From NCBI GenBank assembly GCA_001724265.1, contig MEDY01000267.1:1-42369 (forward strand): a DNA stretch of 42,369 nucleotides, given 5' to 3'. This DNA is from Rhizaria sp. SCN 62-66. Lineage: Eukaryota; Rhizaria, unplaced. Below are positions 9,804 through 21,267 of the stretch, one piece after another. The stretch's first letter is position 1, and the number at the start of each line of letters is the position of its first letter. The notes under the pieces are model-generated. The model had not been told where the DNA came from. It did not search any database and worked only from the letters and a program-made list of their open reading frames with translations. Position numbers and translations under genes: made by a program.

Positions 9804-11809
9804 TCAAATGCGCGAGTTCCAGTCCGTGGCCTTACGTCCGTGCCCGGTCTCGGTGGCGGCGACCACGCGCGAGGCCCCCGCAAGCCTGGCGCGGCCCTGC
9901 TCGAGACGCACGAACTCGCGGTACTGGGCCTCGGCCACGGCCGCGGCCTCTTCCTCCTGCTTGATGCGCGACTGCTCCATCGCGCGCACGTTCGCGCGCT
10001 GCCGCATCTGCGTCTCCAGGTCCAGCCGTGCCTGCAGCGCCACGGCGGCGCGCGCGGCGTCCTCTGCGCGCTCCAGCTCCTTCTCGCGCTGCGCCGCGAG
10101 GTTCATCGCCGCGCGCGTCTCCGTGTCGCCCTGGTGCGCGTCGCGGCGCGCCTGCTCGTTGGCCGCGATGCGCGCGCGCTGCGCCGCGGTCGCGTCGTCC
10201 TGCAGCGCCTGGCGGGCGGCCGCATCGCGCGCCCATTCGCTGTCCTGGCGCGCGTTCGTCTGATCCTAAGATGGTGATAGGGATGATGTGAGAATGCAAC
10301 AAAAGAAGGGCATTGTGAGCATGTACGAAGTCTAGAAACAAAACAAAAAACACATCAAACCACCCAAATAACACAAAAAAAGATATTTCCAACATAATTT
10401 GCGCAAATAAGTGCGAATATATCGAGAAATGGCGTTCCAACACACCTGGTAGTCGCGTGTGACGCGGTCGAGCTCCTCCTCCTGCCTGCGCTCCTCTGCC
10501 TTGCGCAGGGTGAGATACTCGCGGTACGCAGCCATCTCGCGCTGCATGGCCACCTGGTCCATGCGCTTGCGCTGCAGCTCGGCGTGGTAGTCGGCCAAGT
10601 GGCGCTCGAGCTCCTCCTTGTCGGCCTCCTGCTGACGGCGCTTGGCCTCACGCTTCTGGGCTAGCCACTGCTCATTCCACTCCGACACGGCGCGGCCCTG
10701 CGCCTGCTTGCGCTGCTGCAGCTCGCGCTTCGCCTGCTCCGCGGCCGCCGTCTCGGCCTGCACGCGAGCGAGCCAGTCAGCGCGCTCGGCCGCCTTGTCG
10801 TCCAACACAGCCTAAAGAGCATAAAGAAAGAAATACCGTCGTTATAGTGGAGACAAATAATAAGATATATGAGTCAATTTAAGACGACATGTGTAAAAAT
10901 ATGAGTTTTACATTATATTTGAGTCTTAATGTCCATGAGCAAGACGAGCGAGTTGTAGAAGCATTATTGTGAAAGTAATGAAGCAAAGTGCTAGAGATAC
11001 GGACCTGGCGCTGGTCTGCGCGCTCCTGCATCTGCTTCGCAATGGCGTCGCGCATCTCGACCGCGGCCACCGCGCGGCGCGAAGCGTCCTCCTGCTCGCG
11101 CTGCAGCTTGCGGCGCTTGTCCTCCTCCCACACATCGAGCCAGCGGGCCTCCTCGGCGCGCTCCTCCTGGGAGAGCACACTGCGCTGCTGGCGCTGCTTG
11201 TCCTGCTCGGCCTTGGTGAAGCGCGCGTACGCCTCCGAGTCAAGCGTGCGCAGGTCGTCGCAGCCGGCGCGCCACATGCGCATGTACTGCTCCTGCGCGA
11301 ACTGGCGGCGGCGGTCGTCGCGGTCGGCCTTGTTCTGGCGCGCCAGCGCGAGTGTGCGCTGCAGGCGGTCCACGGTGGTGTCTTGCGATGAGGAGATCTC
11401 GCGGCTATAGAGGTGCACACAACGCATGATCAAACAAAGACGTAAAAGAGATTATGGAAGTGTTGTTTGATGCAATGGTCAAGTTATGCGTCAGTATGGT
11501 AAGGAATAGTGAAGAAATGCCGCTGTAATTGGGTAGGCTGGGCACGTACCGGTACTGCTCCTCCTCGAGGAGCAAGAGCTCAGCAAGCTTCTGCCTGCGG
11601 GCGTCGAGCTGCTTCTGCGCGTCCTGCTCGAGGTTTTTTGCAATGTTGGCGATCTGCACCTGCTCCATCTTGATCGTTGACTTGGCCTGCCAGTCGGAAA
11701 TGTAGCTGCGGCGGAAGTCGCTCTGCTGGGTGGCGTTCATGGCCATCTGCGTCGCGTCGGCCTGCCGGCGCCGCTCAATCGCGGGGTTCTCACCGCCACG
11801 GCGCGGCAT
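9804..11809 (-). CDS. CFAP53: Cilia- and flagella-associated protein 53 (CFAP53/CCDC11-like), 4 exons
   Basis: Exons are 11809-11550, 11404-11005, 10811-10446 and 10265-9804; introns begin GTACGT, GTCCGT and GTGTGT. The product has 495 residues (human CFAP53 is about 514) and ends in TGA. Nearly all of it is charged coiled coil rich in Glu, Arg, Gln and Ala, as in the trichohyalin-plectin-homology family. Landmarks resembling CFAP53 occur in order: RRQKLAELLLLEEEQY near residues 71-86, the DRLQRTLALARQNKADRDDR region after exon 1, and WLDVWEEDKRRKLQRE. In other eukaryotes the protein is a microtubule inner protein of axonemal doublets and is needed for ciliary motility. CEP76 follows upstream on the same strand. 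CFAP45 or MNS1 are alternatives in the same superfamily, but the ordered motifs favour CFAP53. Confidence 0.82.
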
Positions 11810-12362
11810 CGTGTCTACGTAGAGGGGTGAGCAGAAAGGAAAGAGTCGGAAACAACAATGAGGAAGGCGCATGGAGGACGGGGAAAGTTAGCCAGAGTAA
11901 GGCAGTTTGGTCATGTTTGAGTGAAGGGAAAGGCAACCTGATACCAGGGCTGGTGAGGTATATCTGAGCTACAGTATGAAGAACAAATAGGAAATAGACG
12001 TGATATATAGCACATTGAGTGCTAAGTCCATATGATGGTCTTTATGGGAGATACGAAGCGTTGAGTTTCAGTGTAACGGTTTCTGCAACTGACGCCCAAA
12101 CGATTTTTTCGGTCCCCAGTCAAGCCCACTCTCTATTCTATATAATCTCAAAGAAAACATTATTTATGAGCCCACTGAATCTAATATTTGGTACAAACAA
12201 ATATAGTATATGTATTTGTGTTGTGAATCACTTTTAATGGCACAATAGGCCATATTGGCATATATAATTGCGCTTCTAGACTGTTACTCGTATCATCACG
12301 AGCACTGATTTGCACATTGCATCTTGGATTCCGCGAATACTTCGCAGCACGTCAACACGTAC
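11810..12362. other. Spacer between CFAP53 and CEP76
   Basis: About 550 nt of AT-rich sequence, holding the CFAP53 promoter and the CEP76 3' region. Nothing else was recognised. Confidence 0.6.
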
Positions 12363-15162
12363 TCACTGTGGCAGAGACGGGTACTCAGCGGCCAGCACGG
12401 CCCAGAGACAGAAGACGTTCTCGGGATACTTGTGGAGCTTCACGCGGAACGCAAAGCGCGCGTCAGGGTGTCGCACGCGCAACAAATCAACCACGGCCTG
12501 CTTTTTCAGCAAAGCCGCCACAATGCGGCGTGCGTCGGCAAACGTAAACTGGAACGGAATAGCAACAAACGTGCACTCAGGAGACGTCATGTTCTCAATT
12601 GCCTGTGAAGTATAAGAGATTAAGGTTGAGGTGTTCGAGTGAGCAACTTGAAAACATCCGTGGATGCTCTGCGAGTATAACAAAACATTTGGAATATTGC
12701 AATAGCACAATATATCAACAGATAAACGTCTCGCAAAACTTGACTTCGACGGGAGGAATGTTAGTCAAACAAAATGACAATAAAGAGCAATTCATAATAA
12801 CCGTTGCTTGATTCAAATCCTCGTGCAAAAGCGTACCTGCTTCGTGAGCTCCTGCCCCAGGTCTGCGCGGCCGCCCGAGCCCAACAGCGGCTCCATCTCG
12901 TAGGCCCACAGCAGCGGCTGCAGCACGCGGCCCAGCGCTGGGCAGAAGCGCGTCGTCAGCCCGTCGACGTGCGCCGCGCGGACCGCGCTCAGCATGTCCT
13001 TGACCTGCGCCTCCACGTGGTGTGCCTCCGTCGACGCGGAGATAGAGCTGAATAGACGGCGCAAATACGGTAGCGCACATAAAAACGAATCAAAGATGAA
13101 GATATAAGGAGACAACATGTGAAAATGAAAAAGTGAGCGAATGGGGACTTAAAGCAATGTTAAACACACAATCAAGAGCTTCAGTAATATAAAATAGTCA
13201 ACAAAACACATTGAGGGTAAAAATCAAAAAATACGTCTGTTTTTAATTACGCATATCCTTTGTTTGCGAGGGTATCTGAACATACCTCTTCTGCAAGTGA
13301 AGCGGAAGCACCGGTCCCGTGGCGTTGATCGCCTCCTTGGGGAATGCCAGCCAGCCGCCGTCGGCGCCGCACACCAACCCCGCGTCGCCCGGCGTCGCCG
13401 CCGCCGCCGCCGCACCGGCGCCGTCGTCACCCTGCTGCTGCTGTGCATTTAAGTTAGGCCGCGTTGCAAAGTCAAACGAGAGCTCGTGCGGCAGCTTGTT
13501 CGGGAACAAACACGCGTAGTACGCGTCGTGGCGGAACAGCGCCGACACTGCGGTGAAGGGCAGTGGCAGCGGGGAGCCGCGGCGGCAGGGGTACGTGCGG
13601 CCGGTGACGGCGTCCCAGAAGGTCGCCGCGCCGCCCCCCGGGGTGACAGTGACCACCCACGCGTAGCTACCGGGCACCCCCGCCCCCGCCTCCCTACTAT
13701 GCGCCGCGTCGCCGCCCGCGCCGCCGCCGTTGGCGGGCGCAAGCGTGGCGGTGCCCGTAGCAACGTACGCGTCGAGCCCGAAGCCCAGCAGCAGCGAGCA
13801 GAGCAGCAACGCGTGCTCCACCGCGGCCCCGGCCCCCGCGGCCAGCAGCGCCGGCACGGACCGCCAGCCGCGCGCGCGCTCGCCGGCGGGCCCGGCGCCC
13901 GGCTCGGCGAACGGCAGCAGCCGCACAAAGCGCGCGGCGTGCAGCGCCGTCTCGAGCCCGCCCGCGGCGGCCCCGGCACCCGCGTCTGCGGAGTAGGCGG
14001 GGCGCACGAAGGAGCACGCGAGCCGCAGCGTGCCGTGCTCGTCGCGCGCGTACAGCTGCGGCGCGGGCGCGCGCGGCGGCGGCGGCAGGCGGCGCTCGAG
14101 GCGCAGCCACCATGCGCGCGCGAAGACCTGTTGCTGCGTGTGGCGGTCCGCCTCGGCGCGCTGGTCGCTCGCGATGCGCCGCGCGACCACCGCCGGCGAC
14201 ACGAACACCGGCGGAACGGCAGCCGCTGGGTTCCCCCCGGCATTGTTGTTGCTGTTCTGTGCTGTGGCGTCGAGTGAGAGCGGCGCGAGGGCGAGGCGCA
14301 GCGGCACGAGCCCGAGGATGAGGTCAGAGGCGTCGGCGGTCAGAACGAGGTCATGGTCGAGGCGGCCGTGGACGAGTGCGGGCCGCCAGTCGCAGCGGGC
14401 CGAGGCCAGCAGAGTGGCCGGGCCGCCGTCGGGCGGGTGGCGCAGGAGCAAAAACTGTAGGGGCTCGGTCACGGCCAGGTAGGACTCGAGCTTGGAGCTG
14501 GACCCGCTGGACCCGCTATACCTGCTAGAACCACTAGAACCACTGCTACTGGCCGCGGTTGCGTCTTTGTGGGGCAGGGGCGTGTAGACCGCGCTCATGT
14601 CGGGCAGCGGAAACGTGGTCTGCGCTGCGAACGCGGGCTCGGCCGTGAAGACCACGCGCGGCGTCGCAAAGCGGCGCGAGAGGAAGCACACGACGAGCGA
14701 GAGCAGGGGAGGCGTGGCGGACGCGCACTCGCTGTCTAAGAGCGCGTCGGCAAACGAGCGACCGGGACCAATGGTGACGGTAAGGTAGAGGGACTTGGGG
14801 TCCATCAGCAGGGGGCGCGCGCTGGGGACAGGGAAACGGGCGCTGGGCAGCGGCTGCGGTTGAGGCTGAGGCTGCTGCTGCTGCTGCTGCTTTTGCTGTT
14901 GCAGCTGCGACGACTGCCTTGCGCTGGAGCTGGTTTGGGTCTGCTGTTGTTGCTGCATCAGTTGCTGGGGCTCAAGGGGAAATGATTCTGTCACGGGGCC
15001 GAGCGCGGAAGACGAAGAGAGGACTGCAGAGGCGGAGAGGTCCTGGAGGAAGTGGGAATTGTTCTGCTGCGTCTGCTGCTGTTGCTGCTGTTGATCCTGA
15101 TGCTGCTGATCGCCGTAGCCGCCGCCGACTGTTTGAGTGCGGGGGGAGTGAGGCGAGTACAT
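12363..15162 (-). CDS. CEP76: Centrosomal protein CEP76 (3 exons)
   Basis: Exons are 15162-13286, 13047-12837 and 12602-12363; introns begin GTATGT and GTACGC, phases 2 and 0. The product has 775 residues against about 659 in human; the excess is largely an N-terminal Gln/Ser-rich stretch (first ~110 residues) and Ala/Gly/Ser insertions. A C2-like domain starts near residue 125 (LYLTVTIGPGRSF). The transglutaminase-like part includes EHALLLCSLLLGFGLDAYVA and SYAWVVTV...FWDAVTGRTYPC. The last exon carries the CEP76-type ending (FQFTFADARRIVAALLKK, then KLHKYPENVFCLW) and stops at TGA. In animals CEP76 is a centriolar protein limiting centriole reduplication; in protists it marks centriole- or basal-body-bearing lineages. 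Its neighbour CFAP53 is also ciliary. Confidence 0.9.
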
Positions 15163-15674
15163 GTTAAAGACTTTTCAAACGACGCACTTCGAAAACAGAA
15201 CAGATGTAGAGCTCGAGCTGCGAAAGAATGGAGGAAAGGAAAAGACGAGGGTTGGGGACGAAGGCGTTGTGTTGTCATGATAGTAGAAAGGATAGATGAG
15301 TGAGTTGAGATAGTTGAAAATGTAATAACAAAGAAAACAGCGCATACTCTCTGTTGGTCTCACGTTATATCAGTAGCACGATGGATTTATACCGAAATTC
15401 AAATCCCCTTAATCGAGCCGTTAGCTCACTTTACTACGAGCAAAGTATTAGAACAACGGCTATGTCAATACAATGCACACTAAATCGTGATAACAGTGAT
15501 GTATAAAGATATTGGCCTGTATTTAATATGAATGGCCTTCTGATGATCCTGAATATTTACCTTATAAGTACGCTGAAAAACAAAACGAAGCCTAAAATCT
15601 GCCAACAACGGCGGTGCACTTCAAGTGAACATCAACGCTACTTGTTTGCTTGTTGTTCATTCATGATTGCTGCT
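15163..15674. other. Spacer between CEP76 and C1D
   Basis: About 510 nt of AT-rich sequence. It contains the CEP76 upstream region and the C1D 3' region. No gene or clear element was seen. Confidence 0.6.
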
Positions 15675-16642
15675 TCACTTGCTCTTGGTGCTGCTCTTCT
15701 TAGCGCCATTCCCGGCGAGGCCGCTCTTGATCATCCGGCTCGCCGCGCCCTTGTCGACGATCGGCTGCCCTTTCTCCTTCTTGGAGCCCTTGGTATTGCC
15801 CTTCGTCTTCTTGCCACTGCTGCTCTTGGCCTCAGTCTCCCCGTCGTCGTCATCGTCGTAGTCGTCGGCAACAGCGTCAGCCTCGGCCTCCGCAATGTCG
15901 TCGTCAGTCATCTTAACCGCACCGCCCTTCGCAGACTTGCTGCCCTTGGTTGCGCCGGCAGCGGCGGTGGCGGTGGGCAGAGGCTCGGAGACCTCGAGCG
16001 GTGGCAAGCCCTTCTTCTTGCGCTCCGCATTGACGCGCGCGCGCTCGGCCGCTTCGGCGCGCTCGTCCACGGTCTTGGCGGCCGCGTTGACGCCGTCGAT
16101 GCTCTTGCGCACGCGGGCGATCTCGCCCATCACGGCGTGTTCGCTGGGGTTCGCGCCCTGAGTGCGCAGGTAGGCGAAGTACAGTGTCTCGAGCGCGTAT
16201 ACAGTGCCCGCGTGCAGCTTCGCCGAGTCGATGTCGGACGACAGCGCGGGCACCGAGGGGTAGTGCAGCGAGAGGGCGGGCGCGAGCGCGGCGGACAGCG
16301 ACTGGACAGCAGCTGTACGGCGCCGGCGGCAGAGGCGGTGTCGTGCGAAGGCAAAACGTATTTGAGACCAGTAGGTTGCAACATAGCAGGATCAAGGTTG
16401 TTGAACAATATAAACAAGTGATATAGTGTGAGCGGCAATAATTATGATGTAAGGGCAAAGTATTGTTCGTATAGAGAGCGGTTTTGCGAAACTATCATGG
16501 GTTGAATGAAGTCAAATTGCGCAAGGTAGCTGTTGGTGGCGGATGCGCATGGGAGCAGTGCGAGAGATGATGTGAAGAGATATCACGTACATGATATGTT
16601 GTCCAGCTTGGCCTCGGCGGAGGCAACCTCGTCGGCGCTCAT
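15675..16642 (-). CDS. C1D: C1D/Lrp1 (Sas10/C1D domain) exosome-associated protein, 2 exons
   Basis: Exons are 16642-16591 and 16312-15675; the 278-nt intron begins GTACGT and ends ACAG, phase 1. The product has 229 residues and ends in TGA. The N-terminal helical Sas10/C1D domain is recognisable: AKLHAGTVYALETLYFAYLR, then the hallmark TQGANPSEH and EIARVRKSI. The conserved basic segment GAASRMIKSGL, typical of C1D/Lrp1, lies near the C terminus, followed by a Lys/Ser-rich tail. Between them is an acidic, Lys-rich low-complexity linker longer than in animals. C1D (yeast Lrp1/Rrp47) binds nucleic acid and the Rrp6 subunit of the nuclear exosome in rRNA and snoRNA processing. Its 5' end faces the COMM-domain gene across about 490 nt, suggesting a bidirectional promoter region. 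Confidence 0.85.
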
Positions 16643-17132
16643 AGCGGCAAAGCGAGGACGCTGCGGACGCGCGCGAGTGCAGGCAGTTGAGGGAAAGCGA
16701 AGCGGAGCGAATGAGGTGAGCGGAAGTGGTCACGGAGAGACGTGGCAGAGATACCAAATAGAGACTGTCCAGGTTATAATTAAACATAAGGTTAGAAATA
16801 CGCTGTTTCAACGCCAGGGTAAATTTTCATAATAACCACACGTTCAGAAGAACCCTTTCGTGATCCTCTTAGACAGGGGCCGTACGGCGTTCGCTGAGCT
16901 GCGACCGAGCGGCTGCCAAGCGGACACGGGAGGAGGAGATACGTCGGCCTGATTTCGTTGCCAACTCCTGCGCTGTGCGTCCGACCAGTAGCAAAACGCC
17001 CTTGGTTTCTGGAACACCTGTCACTTTTGTGTAAATTTCCTTTTTTACACTTCTAACACAGTCCGTCCTCGACTCCCCCCGTCAGCCTTTCCCGCTGCCC
17101 TTCGCGTTGTCAGTCGCCCGCTTGCTGAAGCC
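16643..17132. promoter_or_regulatory. Divergent promoter region, C1D (-) / COMM-domain gene (+)
   Basis: About 490 nt separate the two start codons, so both promoters must lie here. The stretch 16860-16990 is GC-rich for a spacer and contains a perfect palindrome GCCGTACGGC (16879-16888). No TATA box is evident. Confidence 0.5.
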
Positions 17133-17987
17133 ATGAGCAGCGCGTTCCTCTCCACCCCGATGGGGTTCCACTCCTCGCTGGAGCTCCTCAACGGCTACCC
17201 CGCCGACGTCATCACCTCCATGACTTACGACATCGCGGCGGGCTCCCCCGCGGCCGCGCTCGGAGTCAAGTACGCCAAGCGCCTCGCCGCCGCCGCCGCC
17301 GCCGCCGCCTCCGCCTCGAGCAGCGCCGCCGACACGCCCGTGGTGACGCCCGCCCAGGTCGCCGGCGCGCTGCATGCGATCGCCTTTGTGCTCCGCAGCG
17401 CGAAGCATGACAAGCTGGCCTCGCCCGACGCGCTAATCCCCGCGTTGCTGCAGCACACGTCGCTCACGCCCAACACGGCGGGAGTGCTGGCCGCCGCCGT
17501 GCTCTCGCCCGCCACGCCCATCGCCGCCGCTAGCGCCGCTGCGGCAGGGTTCTCGCTCGGCCAGGTCGTCGGGTTTGACTGGAAGGTCGGCGTCGGGCTA
17601 GCTTCCTCCGAGTGCGCCAACCTCAAGGCGCCCTTCATCTCTGTTGTCTGGAAGATCGGTCCGTCAATCAACCACACCAAATCCTGGATATATGAATGCA
17701 ATCTGCTGCAGCAGCGATGATTTTATTAAAATCGAGTGAAATTATATTATTTATAGTCTGTGTCCTGCTTTTTGATGACTCTTCAATCATTTAGCTCACG
17801 TATATCCTCTTGTCTTCTCCTTATTATCTACTCGTATGTGTGCGCTCTTGGTCATGTATGCTGCTGCCTGTCCTGCTCAGCCGACGCCAGCGGCACTCGC
17901 AGCTACCCCATGGAGCTCTCGGTGGCGCAGTTCCAGGATCTCCTCGCCTCCTTCACCGACCTCGCTTCCCAACTCGACGCGGCTTAA
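17133..17987 (+). CDS. COMM-domain-containing protein (2 exons)
   Basis: Exons are 17133-17658 and 17881-17987; the intron begins GTCCGT and ends CTCAG, phase 1. The product has 210 residues and ends in TAA. The C-terminal COMM domain is clear: VGFDWKVGVGLASSECANL, then PFISVVWKIADASG across the splice junction, and the closing MELSVAQFQDLLASF. The junction restores the usual hydrophobic pattern, which supports the intron. The N-terminal part is a helical, Ala-rich HN-type domain with a polyalanine run encoded by GCC repeats near 17286-17312. COMMD proteins form the hetero-oligomeric Commander complex that recycles membrane proteins from endosomes. Which of the ten paralogues this is cannot be settled; the COMM-domain spacing recalls COMMD6/COMMD7. 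Confidence 0.88.
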
Positions 17988-18509
17988 TTTTGCTCTAGCA
18001 GCCTATGGCGCAGTTTGAACAAGAAAGTAAAGGATCGCCGCGCCGGCCTATATTGCTTTCTTTGCGATGTGGAGTGGAATAGAAAGGCTAGATTGTCACT
18101 GTATAACAAAAAAGAATCTGAATGCATGAATCACTAAATATCATCAAAGATAATATCATATCTCTTCACACTAACTATCATATTTGGAACAACACCCATC
18201 TGCATTCACATACCACAATAAATTGAGACTTTTTTCCTCATCTTGTTTACTGATTGTATTGCTTGTTCGAACGCATGTCACAGCCTATGCTAAATGTCGG
18301 TTGTAACAACGCATGACAAGTACGTATTACGAAAATACTCCATGCCGACAGAATACCACAAATGGCCCGATCAACTATAAAAGAAGGCATTCATACTCGT
18401 CGAATAATAATAAATTAATTTAGTTCCACACACTCAGTTAGTCTCTCTGTCTGCTCGCAGTCATACTGCAAACGCCTGGTCACTCACTCACCGAGCACCG
18501 GCCACTAAC
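17988..18509. other. Convergent 3' spacer
   Basis: AT-rich sequence between the COMM-domain gene (+) and the hydrolase gene (-). No coding signal was seen. Confidence 0.6.
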
Positions 18510-19976
18510 TCACTCGCTGCTGTTGTTGAGGCTGTTGTTGAGGCTCAGCTTCTCGTCGATCCAGGCCGCGACGCGCTCATTCTCGGCGTCAGCGTACAGC
18601 GGCGGCAGGTGGCCCGTGCCCTCAACCGGCATCACGGTGACCTTGCGCCCACCTCGGCCCTGGCCCTTGGACTCGGCGGCTGCAGCCTCGGCGGCAGCGG
18701 CGGCCTCGTCGTCGGCCTCGACCTCGGCCACGAGCGCGGTCGGCAGCAGCGCCGAGTCCATGCCCCAGATCAGCAGCACCGCGGGCGCAGTCGCGCGCGC
18801 GCCGCGCCAGAGCGGCCAGAAGTCCGTCACGCCCCGCACGGCCTCCGGAACCTGTGACTCAGGGGTAACCTGTGAGGAGGTGGGGCCCAGGCCTGCGACA
18901 ATACCTGCGCGATCATAGTCGAACTCAAACCCCGCAGCAGCAGCAGCACCAGCACCAGCAGCACTCGCAGCCTCAGTCCCAGTCTTACAATCACCCGCAG
19001 TCTCATTGGCAGTGGCGGCGGCGGTGGCGGTGGCATTGAACACGCTCGCAGTCGTGGCGGCCGCGGCGGTGGCGGGATCCACCCCGTGGCGGCCCACGGT
19101 CAACCCAGCGGGCACCAGCGCCTGGCTGGTGATGAAGCGGAAGTAGCGCTCGTCCGCTGTGGGGCCAAACGCGGCCTTGTAGTTTTTCTGCACGCGCTCG
19201 TAGGCGTCGGCAAAGCTTGGGAAGGTTTCCTCGAGAACGACGTAGCTCTTGATGAACGCGACGGTGGAGGCCGGCAGCGAGGGGCCGACGTCGTTGCAGA
19301 CGAACGCGTCTAAGGGGGTGCTTAGTCCGTGGGACGCGAGGGATGAGAAGAGGTGGAAGCCGATGAGCCCGCCCATCGAGTTACCCACGTAGACGCGTTT
19401 CGGCTTCACATCACCACCCGCAGTCTTGGCGTCGCTGCGTTCGCTGCCATCGCTGTGGTCACTGCTCCCGTTGCCCATTGCGGCCGCGTCGCCAGCGCCG
19501 TAGCCGTGCAGGTGGTCCCGCGAGTACTGCTCGATGACTGCGGCGACGTCGCGCGTGTACTGGGCGTAGCTGTACTCAGCGGCGTCGGCGAGCCACGCGC
19601 TGCGGCCGCGGCCGATGACATCGAGCGCAACCACGCGCCAGCCGCGCGTGCGCACCAGGTATTCGGCGAAGAAAGTGAAGTTCGTCGAGTTGCCCGTCAG
19701 CCCGTGCACGCAGAAGGCCACGGCGGCGGGCGCGGGCAGGTGCGCGCCCCAGACGCGGTAGGCCACCTTGTGGGGCGCGCCCGTGCGCAGCGACGTGCTG
19801 CTATAGTAAGAGACCGGGGGGATCAGCGGCAGTGCGGTGCCGGGCGGGAAGGCGGCGGCCGCGGCCGCGGTCGCAATGGGGTCGGACGAGAGCACGACGG
19901 TGGCGGGGGTGCTCATGATGGGGGCTGTAGTCAAGTCAGTGACAGGGCGGACGTGCACGAGGGTATTGTTTGTCAT
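18510..19976 (-). CDS. Alpha/beta hydrolase, intronless, bacterial-like
   Basis: A single exon runs from ATG 19976 to TGA 18510, 488 residues; a second ATG at residue 21 is an alternative start. Alpha/beta-hydrolase landmarks are in order: oxyanion His-Gly in CVHGLTGNSTNF (H91), nucleophile elbow GNSMGG with Ser200, WGMDSALL with a candidate acid Asp407, and GTGHLPP with catalytic His456. Segments such as CNDVGPSLP and the FITSQALVPAGLT region resemble bacterial esterase/hydrolase sequences. Three low-complexity insertions (about residues 157-190, 300-348 and 420-443) lengthen the protein beyond the usual ~280-300 residues. A serine-type ester or C-C bond hydrolase is predicted, but the substrate is unknown. 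Lack of introns amid intron-bearing genes fits, but does not prove, an old bacterial transfer. Confidence 0.88.
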   Translation of the reverse strand: MTNNTLVHVRPVTDLTTAPIMSTPATVVLSSDPIATAAAAAAFPPGTALPLIPPVSYYSSTSLRTGAPHKVAYRVWGAHLPAPAAVAFCVHGLTGNSTNFTFFAEYLVRTRGWRVVALDVIGRGRSAWLADAAEYSYAQYTRDVAAVIEQYSRDHLHGYGAGDAAAMGNGSSDHSDGSERSDAKTAGGDVKPKRVYVGNSMGGLIGFHLFSSLASHGLSTPLDAFVCNDVGPSLPASTVAFIKSYVVLEETFPSFADAYERVQKNYKAAFGPTADERYFRFITSQALVPAGLTVGRHGVDPATAAAATTASVFNATATAAATANETAGDCKTGTEAASAAGAGAAAAAGFEFDYDRAGIVAGLGPTSSQVTPESQVPEAVRGVTDFWPLWRGARATAPAVLLIWGMDSALLPTALVAEVEADDEAAAAAEAAAAESKGQGRGGRKVTVMPVEGTGHLPPLYADAENERVAAWIDEKLSLNNSLNNSSE

Positions 19977-21267
19977 TCAGTTTTTGGAGAGTGGACGGAG
20001 GAGGGGTTTGGAGGAGTTTTTGTCAGGCAAGCGGACAATGGGAAGTATATTGGGGTATTAACGTGAGATTAGATATAAGAAAGTGACGTTTTCAAGAAAA
20101 TAAGACTTTTTGATTGTGGTTGAAGGGAAATGATGAGACCGGGGACAGAGTCGACGTCGAAGGGAGCGTCGCTAGGCGGTCCGGAGAGATACGAAGATCG
20201 TAACATGTCGTGGTTCCAAAATTAAAATAGTAATAAAGATAATGCTGCTTTAAAAATGTAGCTGCATGCAAAAACTCCACATTGACGATGAAAATAAAGA
20301 CATATGCTTAAAGCTCTGCAATGCACCAGTCGGCCCTTCACGACCGGAGGCGAGTTGTCGTTCGTGGCATGAACCCAAAATGCAAGGATATCTTGAGTCA
20401 AATAAAATCAAATAGCACCCAGAGTATGTGCCTGGTTTAGAAACGTCTCGTTAGCCCTGAATAATCTTGTTTATGTACTGTTCACAAAGAGTAAGTCAAT
20501 CTGACACAGGCTTAAAGTGAATCTGCCAGGTAACGACTTCATGCTCACTCTATCATAACATAGGCTAGATAGCTCGCAAGATCAACGTATTAACATATGC
20601 CACTGTGCTTAATAGAAACAAATAGTACTGCTATTCGTGATTCTACCGCTTAAACCTCATCAAATCTCGATTTAAACGGCGATATCCCGGCACTCGAACT
20701 AGTCATTATGTCTCCTTTCGAAGTCACACAAAAGCATCATCAACGCATACACACATGACATCAAGCTTATAAGACAGAATAGACTCGTGTTTCTGAGACT
20801 AAACATGGCGTCATATAAGCACATATGCATAACAAAGACATTGGAAGACAGGAAGACTGTACAAAGACTGACTGAGCGTATGGAGGGCGCGTGCATGTGA
20901 ACGAGTCCCAGCCACAGCAGTCAGGCCTCGAGCTAGGCACTGGAGGCAGTCCACGCGCATGCACAAAGCTCACAGGCGCAAATAATTCTCATAGAAAACA
21001 GATTAGTGCACAACAAAGCGAAAATATTGTCTTGATCTGCGCTAGAAAACATGTGTAATGTGTTGTGGAGGTATTCGTGCACTTTCGTCGGGCCTCCAGC
21101 AAGTTCTCAAAAATGCTGGGCTGGGCGGTCCGACCGAAAAATCGTCGACCCACGGTCGCTCACGGTCGGCGGTCAGTCGCCCCCTTACTCGACTCTGTTT
21201 GGCTTCAGCTCAGGTGGAGGCGATGACGAACTCTTCTTTGTCTTTTTCTCCTTGCACAGCGTCTAAT
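19977..21267. other. Spacer and promoter region between hydrolase (-) and G-alpha (+)
   Basis: About 1.3 kb between divergent starts, mostly AT-rich. The last 200 nt before the G-alpha ATG are GC-richer and probably include its 5' UTR. Short ORFs here have no recognisable content. Confidence 0.55.

Noticed and set aside
20680-20720. Possible tRNA B-box (GTTCGAG on the minus strand)
   Set aside because: The flanking bases do not form a T-arm or acceptor stem, so no tRNA fold is possible.
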